Shown in pieces: positions 55,401-64,000 of a DNA stretch of 64,000 nucleotides. Below the pieces are notes generated by a model. The model saw only the letters and a list, made by a program, of their open reading frames with translations. It ran no database searches and was not told the DNA's origin. Numbering within the stretch: position 1 is the stretch's first letter; every line of letters starts with the position of its first letter. The translations under genes were made by a program, and so were the position numbers. Source of the DNA: Sphingomonas corticis (lineage in GTDB: Bacteria > Pseudomonadota > Alphaproteobacteria > Sphingomonadales > Sphingomonadaceae); contig NZ_JAAVJH010000005.1 in assembly GCF_012035195.1 (NCBI RefSeq), positions 248,001 to 312,000 on the forward strand. Direction: 5' to 3'.

Positions 55401-58400
55401 TCACCAGCTGTCGACGAAGCGGCCCGACGCGCGCGGCGTGGCGGAGGCCAGACCGCGCCGCAGCCAGGTGCGGGTTTCCGCCGGGTCGATCACCGCGTCG
55501 ATCTCCAGCACGCGCGCGACACCGACCGCCTTGCCGCGGTCGTAGCTGGCCGCCACCAGCTCGCGATAGCGCGCCTCCCGGGCGACCGGATCGACGATCG
55601 CGTCCAGCTCGCGGCGGTAGCCGAGCCGCACCGCGCCTTCCAGCCCCATGCCGCCGAACTCGCCCGTGGGCCAGGCAACGGTGAAGGCGCTGGTCTGCAG
55701 CGATCCGCCCGCCATCGCCTGCGCGCCCAGGCCGTAGGCCTTGCGGATAACGACGGCGAAGATCGGGACCGACAATTGCGCCGCCACCAGGAACATGCGC
55801 GATCCGTGGCGCACCGGGGCGGTCCGCTCCGCGTCCGGGCCGACCATGAACCCCGGGGTGTCGATCAGCGACACGACGGGCACGCCGAACGCGTCGCACA
55901 ATTGCAGAAAGCGTGCCGCCTTGTCCGCGCCGTCGCTGTCGATCGCGCCTGACAGATGGCGGCAATCGTTGGCGAGGAGGCCGATCGCGCGACCGTCCAC
56001 GCGCGCGAGACCGGTGACCATGCCCGGCGCGAAGCCGCCGCGCAGCTCGACGAAGCTGTCCGCATCGACCAGCCCGGCGACGACCGCGCGGATGTCGAAG
56101 ACGCGCAGACGGTCTTCGGGCACTACGTGGCGCAGCCGCCGCTGGTCGGGTGCCTCGCCGGCGCGCAGCCGGCCCTGGAAGAAGCCGAGCAATTCCTTCG
56201 CCGCGGCGGTCGCCGCCGCCTCGTCCGCCACGCGCAGGTCGACGACGCCGTTGCCCCACTGCACGTCCAGCGGCCCGATCGCGGTGGGGGCGTGCACGCC
56301 CAGCCCGCCGCCCTCGATCATCGCCGGTCCGCCCATGCCGATGTGCGAGCCCTCGGTCGCGATCGTGATGTCCGCGCAGCCGAACAGCACGGCATTGCCG
56401 GCGAAGCAGAAACCCGTCGTGACGGCGATCCGCGGCGCCTTGCCGGACAGGGCGGCGAAGCTGCGGAAGGTGGGCGTGTCGAGGCCGGAGACGCCGAGCG
56501 CGTCGACGTCCCCCGGCCGACCACCGCCGCCCTCCGTGTAGAAGACGACGGGCAATCGCTGCGCCTCCGCCACCGCCAGCAGCCGGTCGGTCTTGCGATG
56601 GTTCCAAAGCCCCTGCGTGCCCGCGAGGACGGTATAGTCGTAGGCGAGCCCAAGGCAGCGGCCCGCCTCCTCGCCGACGCGTTCCGCGTTGACGGTGCCG
56701 ACCCCGCCGACCAGGCCGTCGTGCGGCGTCTGCGCGATCAGATCGGCGAGATCGCGGCGGCGACGCTGCGCGGCGACGGCGAGCGCGCCATATTCGACGA
56801 AGCTCCCGTCATCGAACAGATCGGCGATGTTCTCGCGCGCGGTGCGCCGGCCGCCGGCGTGCCGGCGCGCGACCGCGTCCGCGCGGTGCTCGTCGCGGCC
56901 GTGGGCATGGGCGGCGATCACCTCGGCCAAATCGGCGCGGATGAGCGCGGGATCGGGGGGCAGGGTCGAGGGTTCGTCGCCAGAGTCCTCCTCGGCCGGG
57001 TCGAGCAGGACGATCGGTTCGCCCTCCGCGACGACCCCGCCGACCGTCGCGGCGACGGCGCGCACCACACCGGCGCGGGGCGCGACCACGGCGTGGCGCA
57101 TCTTCAGCGCCTCGATCGTGGCCAGCTCGGCGCCGCGCGCGACACGTTGCCCCACCGCCGCGTCGATGGCGACCACGACGCCGGACAAGGGGGCGAGCGC
57201 TCCCGATGCCTCCGCTTCGCCCGCCTGCGCAGGGGTGGCGAACTCCTCCGCGATCGCGTCGAACCATCCCGTCGTCACCGTGCCGCCCACCACGTCCGCG
57301 CGCGCCAGCACGGCGGCGAGGACGGGAAGGTTGGTCGCGACCCCCGTTACCTCGCACTCCGCCACCGCGGTCTGGGCGCGCGCCAGCGCCTCCTCCGCGT
57401 CCGCGCCGCGCGCGACGATCTTCAGCAGCAGCGGGTCGAAGCGCGGGTTCACTGCCATCCCGGTCGCGACGGCGGCATCGACGCGGATGCCAGGGCCGCC
57501 GGGCGCGCGCCAGCCGCGGATCGTGCCGGTCGACGGCCGCACCGTACCCCCCGCACCCGGCGTCTCCGTGCCGACGCGCAGCTCGATCGCGACGCCTCGC
57601 GTCACCGGCGGCGCGGGCACCCGCCCACCCGCGGCCAGGCGCAGCTGGAGCCCGACGAGGTCGAGCCCCGTCACCTCCTCCGTCACCGTATGCTCCACCT
57701 GCAACCGCGGATTGACCTCCAGAAAGGCGAAGTCGCCGCGGTCGAGATCGACGAGGAACTCGGCGGTGGCGAGGCCGACATAGGGCCGCGCGGCGAGTAG
57801 GCGTATCGCGGCGGCGACGATCGCCTCCTCGAGCACCGGCGATAGCCCGGGCGCGGGCGCGACCTCGACGAACTTCTGGTAGCGTCGCTGGATCGAGCAG
57901 TCGCGCGTGCCCAGCGCGACCACGCCGCCGTGCGCGTCGCCCGCCAGCTGCACCTCGATATGGCGCCCCCGCGGCACGTAGCGCTCGACGATCACCTCGC
58001 CCGCGCCGAAGGCGGCTGCCGCCTCCGCGCGGGCGGCGGAGACCGCGGCGGGGAGGTCGGCGGCGGCGTCGACGATGCGGATGCCGCGCCCCCCGCCACC
58101 CGCGGTCGCCTTCACCAGAACCGCGCCCTCCGCCAGCGCCGCCGTGCCTTCGGCCAGGACCGGAACGCCCGCCTCGCGCGCCAGCGCCTTGGCCGCGGCC
58201 TTGTCGCCGAACAAGGCCAGCGCGGCCGCGTCGGGACCGACGAAGCGCAAGCCGGCATCGGCGCAGGCGCGGGCGAAGGCCGGGCTCTCGCTCAGGAAGC
58301 CGTAACCGGGGTGGACACCGTCGCACCCGCCCGCCCGTGCTGCCGCGATCAGCGCCTCGATCGAAAGATAGGCCGCCGGACCCTCGCCGGGCAACGGATG

Positions 58401-58541
58401 TGCCGCATCGGCCGCGGCGACGTGCGGCGCGGCGGCATCGTCCCCGGCGTAGACGGCGGCGGTCGCGATCCCCATGGCGCGCGCGGTGCGCGCGATGCGG
58501 ATCGCGATCTCGCCGCGGTTGGCGATCAGCAGGCCCGGCAT
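55401..58541 (-). CDS. Single-chain biotin-dependent acyl-CoA carboxylase (BC-BCCP-CT fusion)
   Basis: 1046-residue protein combining all three functions. Biotin carboxylase first (LLIANRGEIAIRIARTARAM, KATAGGGGRGIR, FLEVNPRLQVEHTVTEEVTG), then the biotinyl domain (Lys in IEALKMRH, about residue 485), then carboxyltransferase (HDGLVGGVGTVN, FCFAGNAVLFG, GEFGGMGLEGAVRLGY). Subunits are usually separate; single-chain forms are known for long-chain acyl-CoA carboxylases. The acyl substrate is unknown but the acyl-CoA context fits. It follows its start with no sign of frameshift. Confidence 0.93.
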   Translation of the reverse strand: MPGLLIANRGEIAIRIARTARAMGIATAAVYAGDDAAAPHVAAADAAHPLPGEGPAAYLSIEALIAAARAGGCDGVHPGYGFLSESPAFARACADAGLRFVGPDAAALALFGDKAAAKALAREAGVPVLAEGTAALAEGAVLVKATAGGGGRGIRIVDAAADLPAAVSAARAEAAAAFGAGEVIVERYVPRGRHIEVQLAGDAHGGVVALGTRDCSIQRRYQKFVEVAPAPGLSPVLEEAIVAAAIRLLAARPYVGLATAEFLVDLDRGDFAFLEVNPRLQVEHTVTEEVTGLDLVGLQLRLAAGGRVPAPPVTRGVAIELRVGTETPGAGGTVRPSTGTIRGWRAPGGPGIRVDAAVATGMAVNPRFDPLLLKIVARGADAEEALARAQTAVAECEVTGVATNLPVLAAVLARADVVGGTVTTGWFDAIAEEFATPAQAGEAEASGALAPLSGVVVAIDAAVGQRVARGAELATIEALKMRHAVVAPRAGVVRAVAATVGGVVAEGEPIVLLDPAEEDSGDEPSTLPPDPALIRADLAEVIAAHAHGRDEHRADAVARRHAGGRRTARENIADLFDDGSFVEYGALAVAAQRRRRDLADLIAQTPHDGLVGGVGTVNAERVGEEAGRCLGLAYDYTVLAGTQGLWNHRKTDRLLAVAEAQRLPVVFYTEGGGGRPGDVDALGVSGLDTPTFRSFAALSGKAPRIAVTTGFCFAGNAVLFGCADITIATEGSHIGMGGPAMIEGGGLGVHAPTAIGPLDVQWGNGVVDLRVADEAAATAAAKELLGFFQGRLRAGEAPDQRRLRHVVPEDRLRVFDIRAVVAGLVDADSFVELRGGFAPGMVTGLARVDGRAIGLLANDCRHLSGAIDSDGADKAARFLQLCDAFGVPVVSLIDTPGFMVGPDAERTAPVRHGSRMFLVAAQLSVPIFAVVIRKAYGLGAQAMAGGSLQTSAFTVAWPTGEFGGMGLEGAVRLGYRRELDAIVDPVAREARYRELVAASYDRGKAVGVARVLEIDAVIDPAETRTWLRRGLASATPRASGRFVDSW

Positions 58542-58601
58542 CCTCTTCCCCTTTGCCCGAGTGTCGGCGGACGGAAGAGGCGCGGCAAGCCCCTTCCTCG
58601 C

Positions 58602-59138
58602 CTATCGCGGTGACAGCGCGGGGACGCGCGCGGCGGCGTCGGCGGGATCGATGCCGGGCCGCGCGCCTGCCGGGATCGTCTCGTCGCCGCGCATCGCCCG
58701 GCCGGCGCGTGCGATCGATTCGGCCAGCCGCGGATAGATGCCGCACCGGCACAGGTTCGTGATCCCCTGTCGGATCGCCTCCTCGCTCGGGCTCGCGTCG
58801 CGCTTCAGCAGCGCGGCCGCGGCCATGACGATGCCGGGAACGCAGAAGCCGCATTGCGGCACGTTGTCGGCGATCAGCGCCAGTTGCACCGGGTGCGCCC
58901 GCTCGCGCGACAGGCCCTCGATCGTGGTGACGAAGGCGCCCTCCGCCTGCGCGAGCGTCAACTGGCACGATCGCACCGCACGTCCGTCGACATCAATGGT
59001 GCACGCGCCGCAGCTGCCGGTGCCGCAGCCGTATTTCGCGCCGGTCAGGTTGGAGGCGTCGCGCAGCGCGAAGAGCAGCGGGGTGGCGGGATCGAGCAGA
59101 TACTCGACCGCTTCGTTGTTGACGGTCAGCCGGGTCAT
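58602..59138 (-). CDS. 2Fe-2S-binding subunit of a xanthine oxidase-type enzyme (IorA-like), partner absent
   Basis: 178-residue protein with two [2Fe-2S] clusters: plant-type CGTGSCGACT (Cys41-type quartet completed by Cys in SCQLTLAQ) and helical CGFCVPG...LCRCGIYPRL. This is the small subunit (IorA/CoxS) of molybdenum hydroxylases such as isoquinoline 1-oxidoreductase. The large molybdopterin subunit is not adjacent or elsewhere in the window. The C-terminal 35 residues are an unusual Pro/Ala-rich tail. The gene is about 60 bases from the carboxylase. Confidence 0.88.
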   Translation of the reverse strand: MTRLTVNNEAVEYLLDPATPLLFALRDASNLTGAKYGCGTGSCGACTIDVDGRAVRSCQLTLAQAEGAFVTTIEGLSRERAHPVQLALIADNVPQCGFCVPGIVMAAAALLKRDASPSEEAIRQGITNLCRCGIYPRLAESIARAGRAMRGDETIPAGARPGIDPADAAARVPALSPR

Positions 59139-59184
59139 GCGCGCGCAGCCTAGGCCGCGCCGCCGATGCTGGCCAGCCGCCGCG

Positions 59185-60315
59185 TCACGTGGACGGGAAT
59201 CCCAACGCCGCGATCTCCTCCTCGCCGAAGCCCAGGTCGCGCAGCACCGCCGCGTCCTGCCGCTCGCCCGCCATCGCCGGGGCCACGGTGGGGCTGGCGG
59301 AGTAGCGCGGAGCGGGGGCGGGCTGCGTCACGCCGCCCGCCGTGACGAACGTGCCGCGCGCCGCGTTGTGGGGATCGGCCACCGCCTCGTCGAAGCCGAG
59401 CACGGGCGCGAAGCAGACGTCGTGGCCCTTGAAGCGGGCGACCCACTCGTCGCGGGTGCCGGTGGCGAACAGGCGCGCCACTTCCTCCTTCAGCGCCGGC
59501 CATTGCCGCGCGTCCATCTGCGCGTCCCACCGCGCGTCGGACAGGCCCATGACGGCGCGGAACTCGGCGTAGAATTGCGGCTCGATCGCGCCGAGCGAGA
59601 CGTACTTGCCGTCTGCGGTCTCGTACGTGTCGTAGAAATGCGCGGCGGTATCGAGCAAGTTCGTGCCCCGCTCGTCCCGCCACCGCCCCATCGCGCGGAA
59701 CCCCCACATCATCGTCATCAGCAGCGCCGACCCGTCGGTCATCGCCGCGTCCACCACCTGTCCCTCGCCGGTGCGCTGCGCGTGGAGGAGCGCGGCCAGC
59801 ATGCCGAAGGCGAGCACCATGCCGCCGCCGCCGAAGTCGCCGACCAGATTGATCGGCGGGGTGGGCTTCTCGCCCGCGCGACCCAGCGCGTGGAGCGCGC
59901 CGGAGATGGCGATATAGTTGATGTCGTGCCCCGGCTCAGGCGCCATCGGCCCGGTCTGGCCCCAGCCGGTCATGCGGCCGTAGACCAGCCGCGGATTGTC
60001 GGCGAGCAGGACGTCCGGTCCCAGGCCCAGCCGCTCCATCACGCCGGGCCGGAACCCCTCGATGATCGCGTCCGCGCCGGCGACGATGAGGCGCACGGCG
60101 GCGATCGATTCGGGCTTCTTCAGGTCGAGCGACACCGACCGGCGGTTGCGCAGCAGCGGGTCCTTGTTGGCGACGCCGATGCCGTCGCCGCGCACCCCGC
60201 GGTCGATGCGGATCACCTGCGCACCGTGATCGGCCAGCATCATCCCCGCGAACGGGCCGGGACCGATGCCGGCGAACTCCACGACGCGAAGGCCGCTGAG
60301 GGGTGGGGTGGTCAC
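59185..60315 (-). CDS. CaiB/BaiF CoA-transferase (alpha-methylacyl-CoA racemase-like)
   Basis: 376-residue protein with the family III CoA-transferase start SGLRVVEFAGIGPGPFAGMMLADHGA, DLKKPE, and the catalytic Asp region VVDAAMTDGSALL (about residue 167). GHDINYIAISGALHALG is characteristic of Amacr-type racemases, which epimerise 2-methylacyl-CoA. GTG start with GGGAGAG before it. Likely to act on branched-chain or bile-acid-like acyl-CoA; the assignment between racemase and transferase is open. Confidence 0.9.
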   Translation of the reverse strand: MTTPPLSGLRVVEFAGIGPGPFAGMMLADHGAQVIRIDRGVRGDGIGVANKDPLLRNRRSVSLDLKKPESIAAVRLIVAGADAIIEGFRPGVMERLGLGPDVLLADNPRLVYGRMTGWGQTGPMAPEPGHDINYIAISGALHALGRAGEKPTPPINLVGDFGGGGMVLAFGMLAALLHAQRTGEGQVVDAAMTDGSALLMTMMWGFRAMGRWRDERGTNLLDTAAHFYDTYETADGKYVSLGAIEPQFYAEFRAVMGLSDARWDAQMDARQWPALKEEVARLFATGTRDEWVARFKGHDVCFAPVLGFDEAVADPHNAARGTFVTAGGVTQPAPAPRYSASPTVAPAMAGERQDAAVLRDLGFGEEEIAALGFPST

Positions 60316-60374
60316 GCGCGCTCTCTCCCGATGTCCTGTCGCCCGGGGTGGTAGAACGCGGCGCTGGCCGGCAC

Positions 60375-60388
60375 AACAAAAGTTACGG
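60375..60388. promoter_or_regulatory. Candidate operator AACN4GTT (CoA-transferase side)
   Basis: AACAAAAGTTACGG; the AAC and GTT halves are inverted around four bases. The near-identical motif AACAAGAGTTACGG is at 63580-63593. Here it lies upstream of the CoA-transferase start on the opposite strand, overlapping a possible TTGTTG -35. Confidence 0.35.
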
Positions 60389-60396
60389 CCCTTGGC

Positions 60397-60744
60397 TCAC
60401 ACCCGGCGGCGGTAGGGATCGTCGAGCCCGCCGATCCAGCCGGCCGACACGGCATGCCCGGCCCGCCGCGGCGTGCGGGCCGCGGCGAGGTCTACCTCGC
60501 CGTCGAAGCGCAGCCCGGCGAGGTGCGGCTTGGACCAGATCACCTGCGCAGCGACGGGTGCCAACACGCCCATGGTGACCCGGACGCGCTCGCCCACGTG
60601 CAGGTCGGCGACGTTGTCGATACAGGCCCCGGTGACGGACAGGTTGCGCACGCGGCAACTCGTCTCCGGGCCTCGCCCCGTATGGATGTCGGCATAGAGG
60701 ATGACGCTGGCACGGCCGGGGCGGGGCAGGGACGCGGTGGACAT
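60397..60744 (-). CDS. PilZ-domain protein (single domain)
   Basis: 115-residue stand-alone PilZ protein. The second signature is present (NLSVTGACI, a D/NxSxxG variant) and the surrounding strand pattern fits (VRVTMGVLAPVAAQVIW and LAGLRF). An upstream RxxxR motif is incomplete, so c-di-GMP binding is likely but unproven. No other domain or membrane segment, so it is a possible diffusible effector. It interrupts the acyl-CoA genes without obvious relation. Confidence 0.75.
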   Translation of the reverse strand: MSTASLPRPGRASVILYADIHTGRGPETSCRVRNLSVTGACIDNVADLHVGERVRVTMGVLAPVAAQVIWSKPHLAGLRFDGEVDLAAARTPRRAGHAVSAGWIGGLDDPYRRRV

Positions 60745-60795
60745 GCCGCCCCGGTAGGCGCCAACCGCAAACGCTTGGTAAAGTGCGACGAAAGT

Positions 60796-61137
60796 CTACA
60801 ATTCGTGCGCGTAGCGGGGCTGGTCGATGGCCAGGCTGTCGAGCGCGCAGGCACGCAGGTGCGCGATCAGCGCGGGATCGTCGGGCGCGATCCTTCCGGC
60901 ACGCAGCGCATCCACGAGCGCGCGGTCCAGCGTTTCCCGATCCCCCTCGCGGTGCAGCAGGGCGGCCAGGCGTCCCGCGGCACGCACGTCCGCCCCGGGG
61001 CCGAGCGCCAGGTCGCGCGCCGCGATCTCCAGCGCGTTGCGGGCGACGCGCAGAGTGAAGGGGGAGGCGCTGCCGTCGACGGGCAGCCAGCGCGCGACGC
61101 CGTCGATCAGGGCCTGCGCGGTCGGGTGGGTCAGCAT
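60796..61137 (-). CDS. DUF6285 protein
   Basis: 113-residue helical protein: TAQALIDGVARWLPVD, FTLRVARNALEIAARDLALG and LIAHLRACALDSLAIDQPRY. This pattern fits DUF6285, a small domain found next to acyl-CoA kinase-like proteins. Its start overlaps the end of the APH-like gene by 7 bases, so the two are probably coupled and act together; function is unknown. Confidence 0.8.
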   Translation of the reverse strand: MLTHPTAQALIDGVARWLPVDGSASPFTLRVARNALEIAARDLALGPGADVRAAGRLAALLHREGDRETLDRALVDALRAGRIAPDDPALIAHLRACALDSLAIDQPRYAHEL

Positions 61138-62117
61138 CGCACGCTCCGTTCGATGATCGCGACGATATCTGCCTCCGCCTCGCTCAGCCGCCGGCCGATC
61201 ACACCCCGTTCCGGTCCGGCGGCGGGATCGGCGGCGAAGCGGGCGTGCATCATCGTCGTCATGACGCCCCATTTCAGGCTGCCCATCATCTGCCAGAAAT
61301 CGACCCGCACGGGGTCGATCGGCTCGCCGCCCGCCGCCTCGTATCCGGCCAGAAGGTCGGCGAGGTCGCCGAACCCGCCGACGCGCCGGCGCGGGCAGCC
61401 GAAGCGCCAGCTGTTGGTGCAGATCCAGCCGAGGTCCTCCGCCGGATCGCCGAGATGCGCGAGTTCCCAGTCGAGCACGGCGGCGAGCCCGCGGTCGGCA
61501 TCGACCATCAGGTTGCCGTTGCGGAAATCGCCGTGGACCAGCCGCGCTTCCCCGCCCGCGGGCGGCAGTCGGCGCTCCAGCCAGCGGAACGCCGCATCGA
61601 TCGTGGGGCGTGCCGCTCCCGATGCGCGCCAGCTCTCCTCGTAATTCGCGAGCGTGGTCCCCGCATCCAGCGTCTCCAGTCCCACCGGGGGCGGCACAGC
61701 ATGGATGCGGGCCAGTGCCTCGCCGCACTGGCGCGCCAGCCGCGCACGGGCGGGCGCGAACGCAGCGTCGTGCGCGATGCGGCGGCCCAGCGTCTCGCCG
61801 GCGACGCGGCGCATCACATAGGCCTCGCCCAGTCCCTCGGCAGGCGTGCAGACGTGGACGACGTGCGGAGCGGGCACGCCTCCGGCGACCGCCGCCGCGA
61901 TGACCGCGGCCTCGCGCTCCAGCGGCGGCTTGCGGCCGGGATGATCGTCCGCCGACGCGCCGCGCCGACGCAGGATCAGCGCATCGTCGCCGGCGCGGAA
62001 CGCCCAGGTCTCCATGCTCGCCCCACCTGTCAGCAGGGAAACGTCCTCGATCGCGCCGCCCAGCGGCAGCGCCGCCAGCCGCGCCGCGATCCCGTCCCTC
62101 GACAGCCTCTCCGTCAT
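61131..62117 (-). CDS. APH/ACAD10-like phosphotransferase
   Basis: 328-residue kinase-like protein. Catalytic loop HGDFRNGNLM and the metal motif LDWELAHLGDPAEDLG match the aminoglycoside phosphotransferase fold. In acyl-CoA dehydrogenase neighbours this branch (ACAD10/11-like N-terminal kinase domains) phosphorylates 4-hydroxyacyl-CoA to allow its dehydration, so it may do so here; that role is inferred. Divergent from the acyl-CoA dehydrogenase, 69 bases apart. Confidence 0.85.
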   Translation of the reverse strand: MTERLSRDGIAARLAALPLGGAIEDVSLLTGGASMETWAFRAGDDALILRRRGASADDHPGRKPPLEREAAVIAAAVAGGVPAPHVVHVCTPAEGLGEAYVMRRVAGETLGRRIAHDAAFAPARARLARQCGEALARIHAVPPPVGLETLDAGTTLANYEESWRASGAARPTIDAAFRWLERRLPPAGGEARLVHGDFRNGNLMVDADRGLAAVLDWELAHLGDPAEDLGWICTNSWRFGCPRRRVGGFGDLADLLAGYEAAGGEPIDPVRVDFWQMMGSLKWGVMTTMMHARFAADPAAGPERGVIGRRLSEAEADIVAIIERSVRC

Positions 62118-62186
62118 TGGCAGTGGTACATCACAGCCGGGCGCGCTACGCCAGTTAAAAGACTCGACTTAATTGGGAGAGGGCAG

Positions 62187-63548
62187 ATGGACTTCGCCTT
62201 GCCGCAGGACCTGCTGGACTATCTGTCCGAGCTGGACCGCTTCATCGACGCGGAAATCCGGCCGCTGGAGCAGGCGGACGACAACGTCCGCTTTTTCGAC
62301 CACCGCCGCGAATATGCGCGCACCGACTTCGAGAACGGCGGGCTTCCCCGCCACGAGTGGGAGGAGCTGATGCGCGAGGCGAAGCGGCGCGCCGACAAGG
62401 CGGGTCACCTGCGCTTCGCGATGGATCCCAAGTTCGGCGGGCGCGGCGGATCGAACCTGTGGATGTGCGTGATCCGCGAGTATCTCGCCGCCAAGGGCCT
62501 GGGCCTGCACAACGATCTGCAGACCGAGCATTCCATCGTGGCCAACAATCCCTTCGCCAAGATGTTCGACGATTTCGGCACGGAGGCGCAAAGGACCGAG
62601 TTCATCGCCGGCACGCTGGACGGCACCCGCCGCGTCACCTTCGGCCTGACCGAGCCGCGCCACGGGTCGGACGCGACGCACATGGAGACGCGCGGCGTGC
62701 CGGAGGAGCGCGACGGCGTTGCCGGCTATCGCCTGACCGGCGAGAAGATGTGGACGACGGGAATGCACGTCGCGACGCACTGCGCCCTGTTCGCGCGGAC
62801 CAGCGGGGAGGACGGCGCGGCGAAGGGCATCACCTGCTTCCTCGTCCCCTGCGACGATCCCGGCGTGAAGGTGGAGGAATATCTCTGGACCTTCAACATG
62901 CCGAGCGACCACCCGCGCGTCAGCTTCACCGACGTGTGGGTGCCGGAAGCTGCGATCTTCGGCGAGAAGGAGAACGGCCTGCCTGTCGCGCAGGCCTTCG
63001 TGCACGAGAACCGGATCCGGCAGGCCGCGTCGAGCCTGGGCGCGGCGAGCTACTGCATCGAGGAATCGGTCCGCTATGCCCGCCAGCGACAGCCCTTCGG
63101 CGAGGACCTGGCGCGTAACCAGGCGATCCAGTTCCCGCTGGTGGAGTTGGCCACGCAGGCGGAAATGCTGCGGCTGCTGATCCGCAAGACCGCCTGGCAG
63201 ATGGACCAGATGCCGCACCACCAGGTGGAAAAGGCGCTCTCCGACAAGGTGAGCATGTGCAATTACTGGGCAAACCGACTGTGTTGCGAGGCGGCGGACC
63301 GGGCAATGCAGGTGCACGGCGGCATCGGCTATTCGCGGCACAAGCCGTTCGAGCACATCTACCGCCACCATCGCCGCTATCGCATCACCGAGGGAGCGGA
63401 GGAAATACAGATGCGCAAGGTGGCCGCCTTCCTGTTCGGCTATCTGGGTCCGCGCCGGCAGGAGTTCGCCGCGCTCGACTGGAGCGACGTCGACTATCGC
63501 GAGCAGCCTCAGGTGCGCCCGCGCTCGGGCGGACAGGTGCTGCGCTAG
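62187..63548 (+). CDS. Acyl-CoA dehydrogenase (ACAD10/11-like)
   Basis: 453-residue FAD flavoenzyme that makes the trans-2-enoyl-CoA. Seen: FGLTEPRHGSDATHM (FAD/substrate loop), EKMWTTGMHVATH, and the C-terminal YRITEGAEEIQMRKVA containing a TEGxxEIQ-type catalytic region. Its start carries the strong GGGAGAGGG Shine-Dalgarno. With the divergent kinase-like gene and DUF6285, it forms a plausible hydroxyacid catabolic module. It is longer at the C-terminus than standard ACADs (about 380), as in ACAD11-like forms. Confidence 0.93.
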   Translation: MDFALPQDLLDYLSELDRFIDAEIRPLEQADDNVRFFDHRREYARTDFENGGLPRHEWEELMREAKRRADKAGHLRFAMDPKFGGRGGSNLWMCVIREYLAAKGLGLHNDLQTEHSIVANNPFAKMFDDFGTEAQRTEFIAGTLDGTRRVTFGLTEPRHGSDATHMETRGVPEERDGVAGYRLTGEKMWTTGMHVATHCALFARTSGEDGAAKGITCFLVPCDDPGVKVEEYLWTFNMPSDHPRVSFTDVWVPEAAIFGEKENGLPVAQAFVHENRIRQAASSLGAASYCIEESVRYARQRQPFGEDLARNQAIQFPLVELATQAEMLRLLIRKTAWQMDQMPHHQVEKALSDKVSMCNYWANRLCCEAADRAMQVHGGIGYSRHKPFEHIYRHHRRYRITEGAEEIQMRKVAAFLFGYLGPRRQEFAALDWSDVDYREQPQVRPRSGGQVLR

Positions 63549-63555
63549 GCGGTGC

Positions 63556-63593
63556 TTGCGCGCAGCGACGAGGCGGCATAACAAGAGTTACGG
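63556..63593 (+). promoter_or_regulatory. Candidate promoter/operator for nitronate monooxygenase
   Basis: TTGCGC (63556-63561) and TAACAA (63579-63584), 17-base spacer; the -10 overlaps AACAAGAGTTACGG (63580-63593), the inverted repeat AACN4GTT seen also at 60375-60388. Position over the -10 suggests a repressor site or a shared promoter form. Confidence 0.4.
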
Positions 63594-63598
63594 AATGA

Positions 63599-64000
<402 letters not shown>

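Overview
The window reads as chromosomal DNA of a high-GC alphaproteobacterium of the Sphingomonadales type (Sphingomonas-like). The evidence is the mix of alphaproteobacterial markers: a GapR/DUF2312 nucleoid protein, an HdaA replication regulator directly before polyphosphate kinase, DUF1244, a Cys-less ribosomal protein L36, EI-Ntr, and the yebC-ruvCAB and cpoB-tilS-ftsH neighbourhoods. Genes are densely packed, with many ATGA or GTGA stop/start overlaps. I see no rRNA, tRNA, CRISPR array, prophage or transposase, and no stretch longer than about 200 bases without a gene, repeat or short control region.

Layout. 1-2 kb: end of a wax ester synthase/diacylglycerol acyltransferase coupled to a phasin. 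2-5.4 kb: RppH, an HSL-type esterase, an HDAC-like deacetylase and an SDR. 5.4-12 kb: a KorAB 2-oxoacid:ferredoxin oxidoreductase, a repeat-bracketed GxxExxY gene, photolyase and cyclopropane fatty acid synthase. 12-19.3 kb: purMN, a DUF2066 protein, HdaA, Ppk and Ppx. 19.3-23.3 kb: an I78 inhibitor, RNase D, AspRS and a probable DUF892 protein. 23.4-31.9 kb: SelO, a hydrolase/SDR/GH130 operon, a glycosyltransferase, an unusual Cys-rich nitronate monooxygenase-like flavoprotein and small envelope proteins. 31.9-38.8 kb: an M14 peptidase and lipoprotein, L36, a HAD enzyme, pyruvate kinase, an amidohydrolase and GapR. 38.9-46.4 kb: a PilZ protein, a HerA-like ATPase, DUF1003, then yebC, a repeat-bracketed DUF559 nuclease, ruvC, ruvA, a ParA-like ATPase, parDE and ruvB. 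46.4-54.7 kb: TM2 protein, EI-Ntr, a RodZ-like protein, CpoB, TilS and FtsH. 54.8-64 kb: an acyl-CoA catabolism island (GST, a single-chain biotin-dependent acyl-CoA carboxylase, an orphan 2Fe-2S protein, a CoA-transferase, a kinase-like protein with DUF6285, an acyl-CoA dehydrogenase and the start of a nitronate monooxygenase).

The most interesting pattern is in the intergenic repeats. Several families of inverted or palindromic repeats are scattered between genes. Two unrelated families each tightly bracket one small gene whose product looks like a PD-(D/E)XK nuclease: GxxExxY at 8.6-9.1 kb and DUF559 at 42.4-42.9 kb. The DUF559 arms fold into hairpins, and three of their four differences keep the stem paired. 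I infer that these may be repeat-nuclease modules analogous to REP/RAYT systems. This is a hypothesis: mobility and nuclease action on the repeats are not shown by the sequence.
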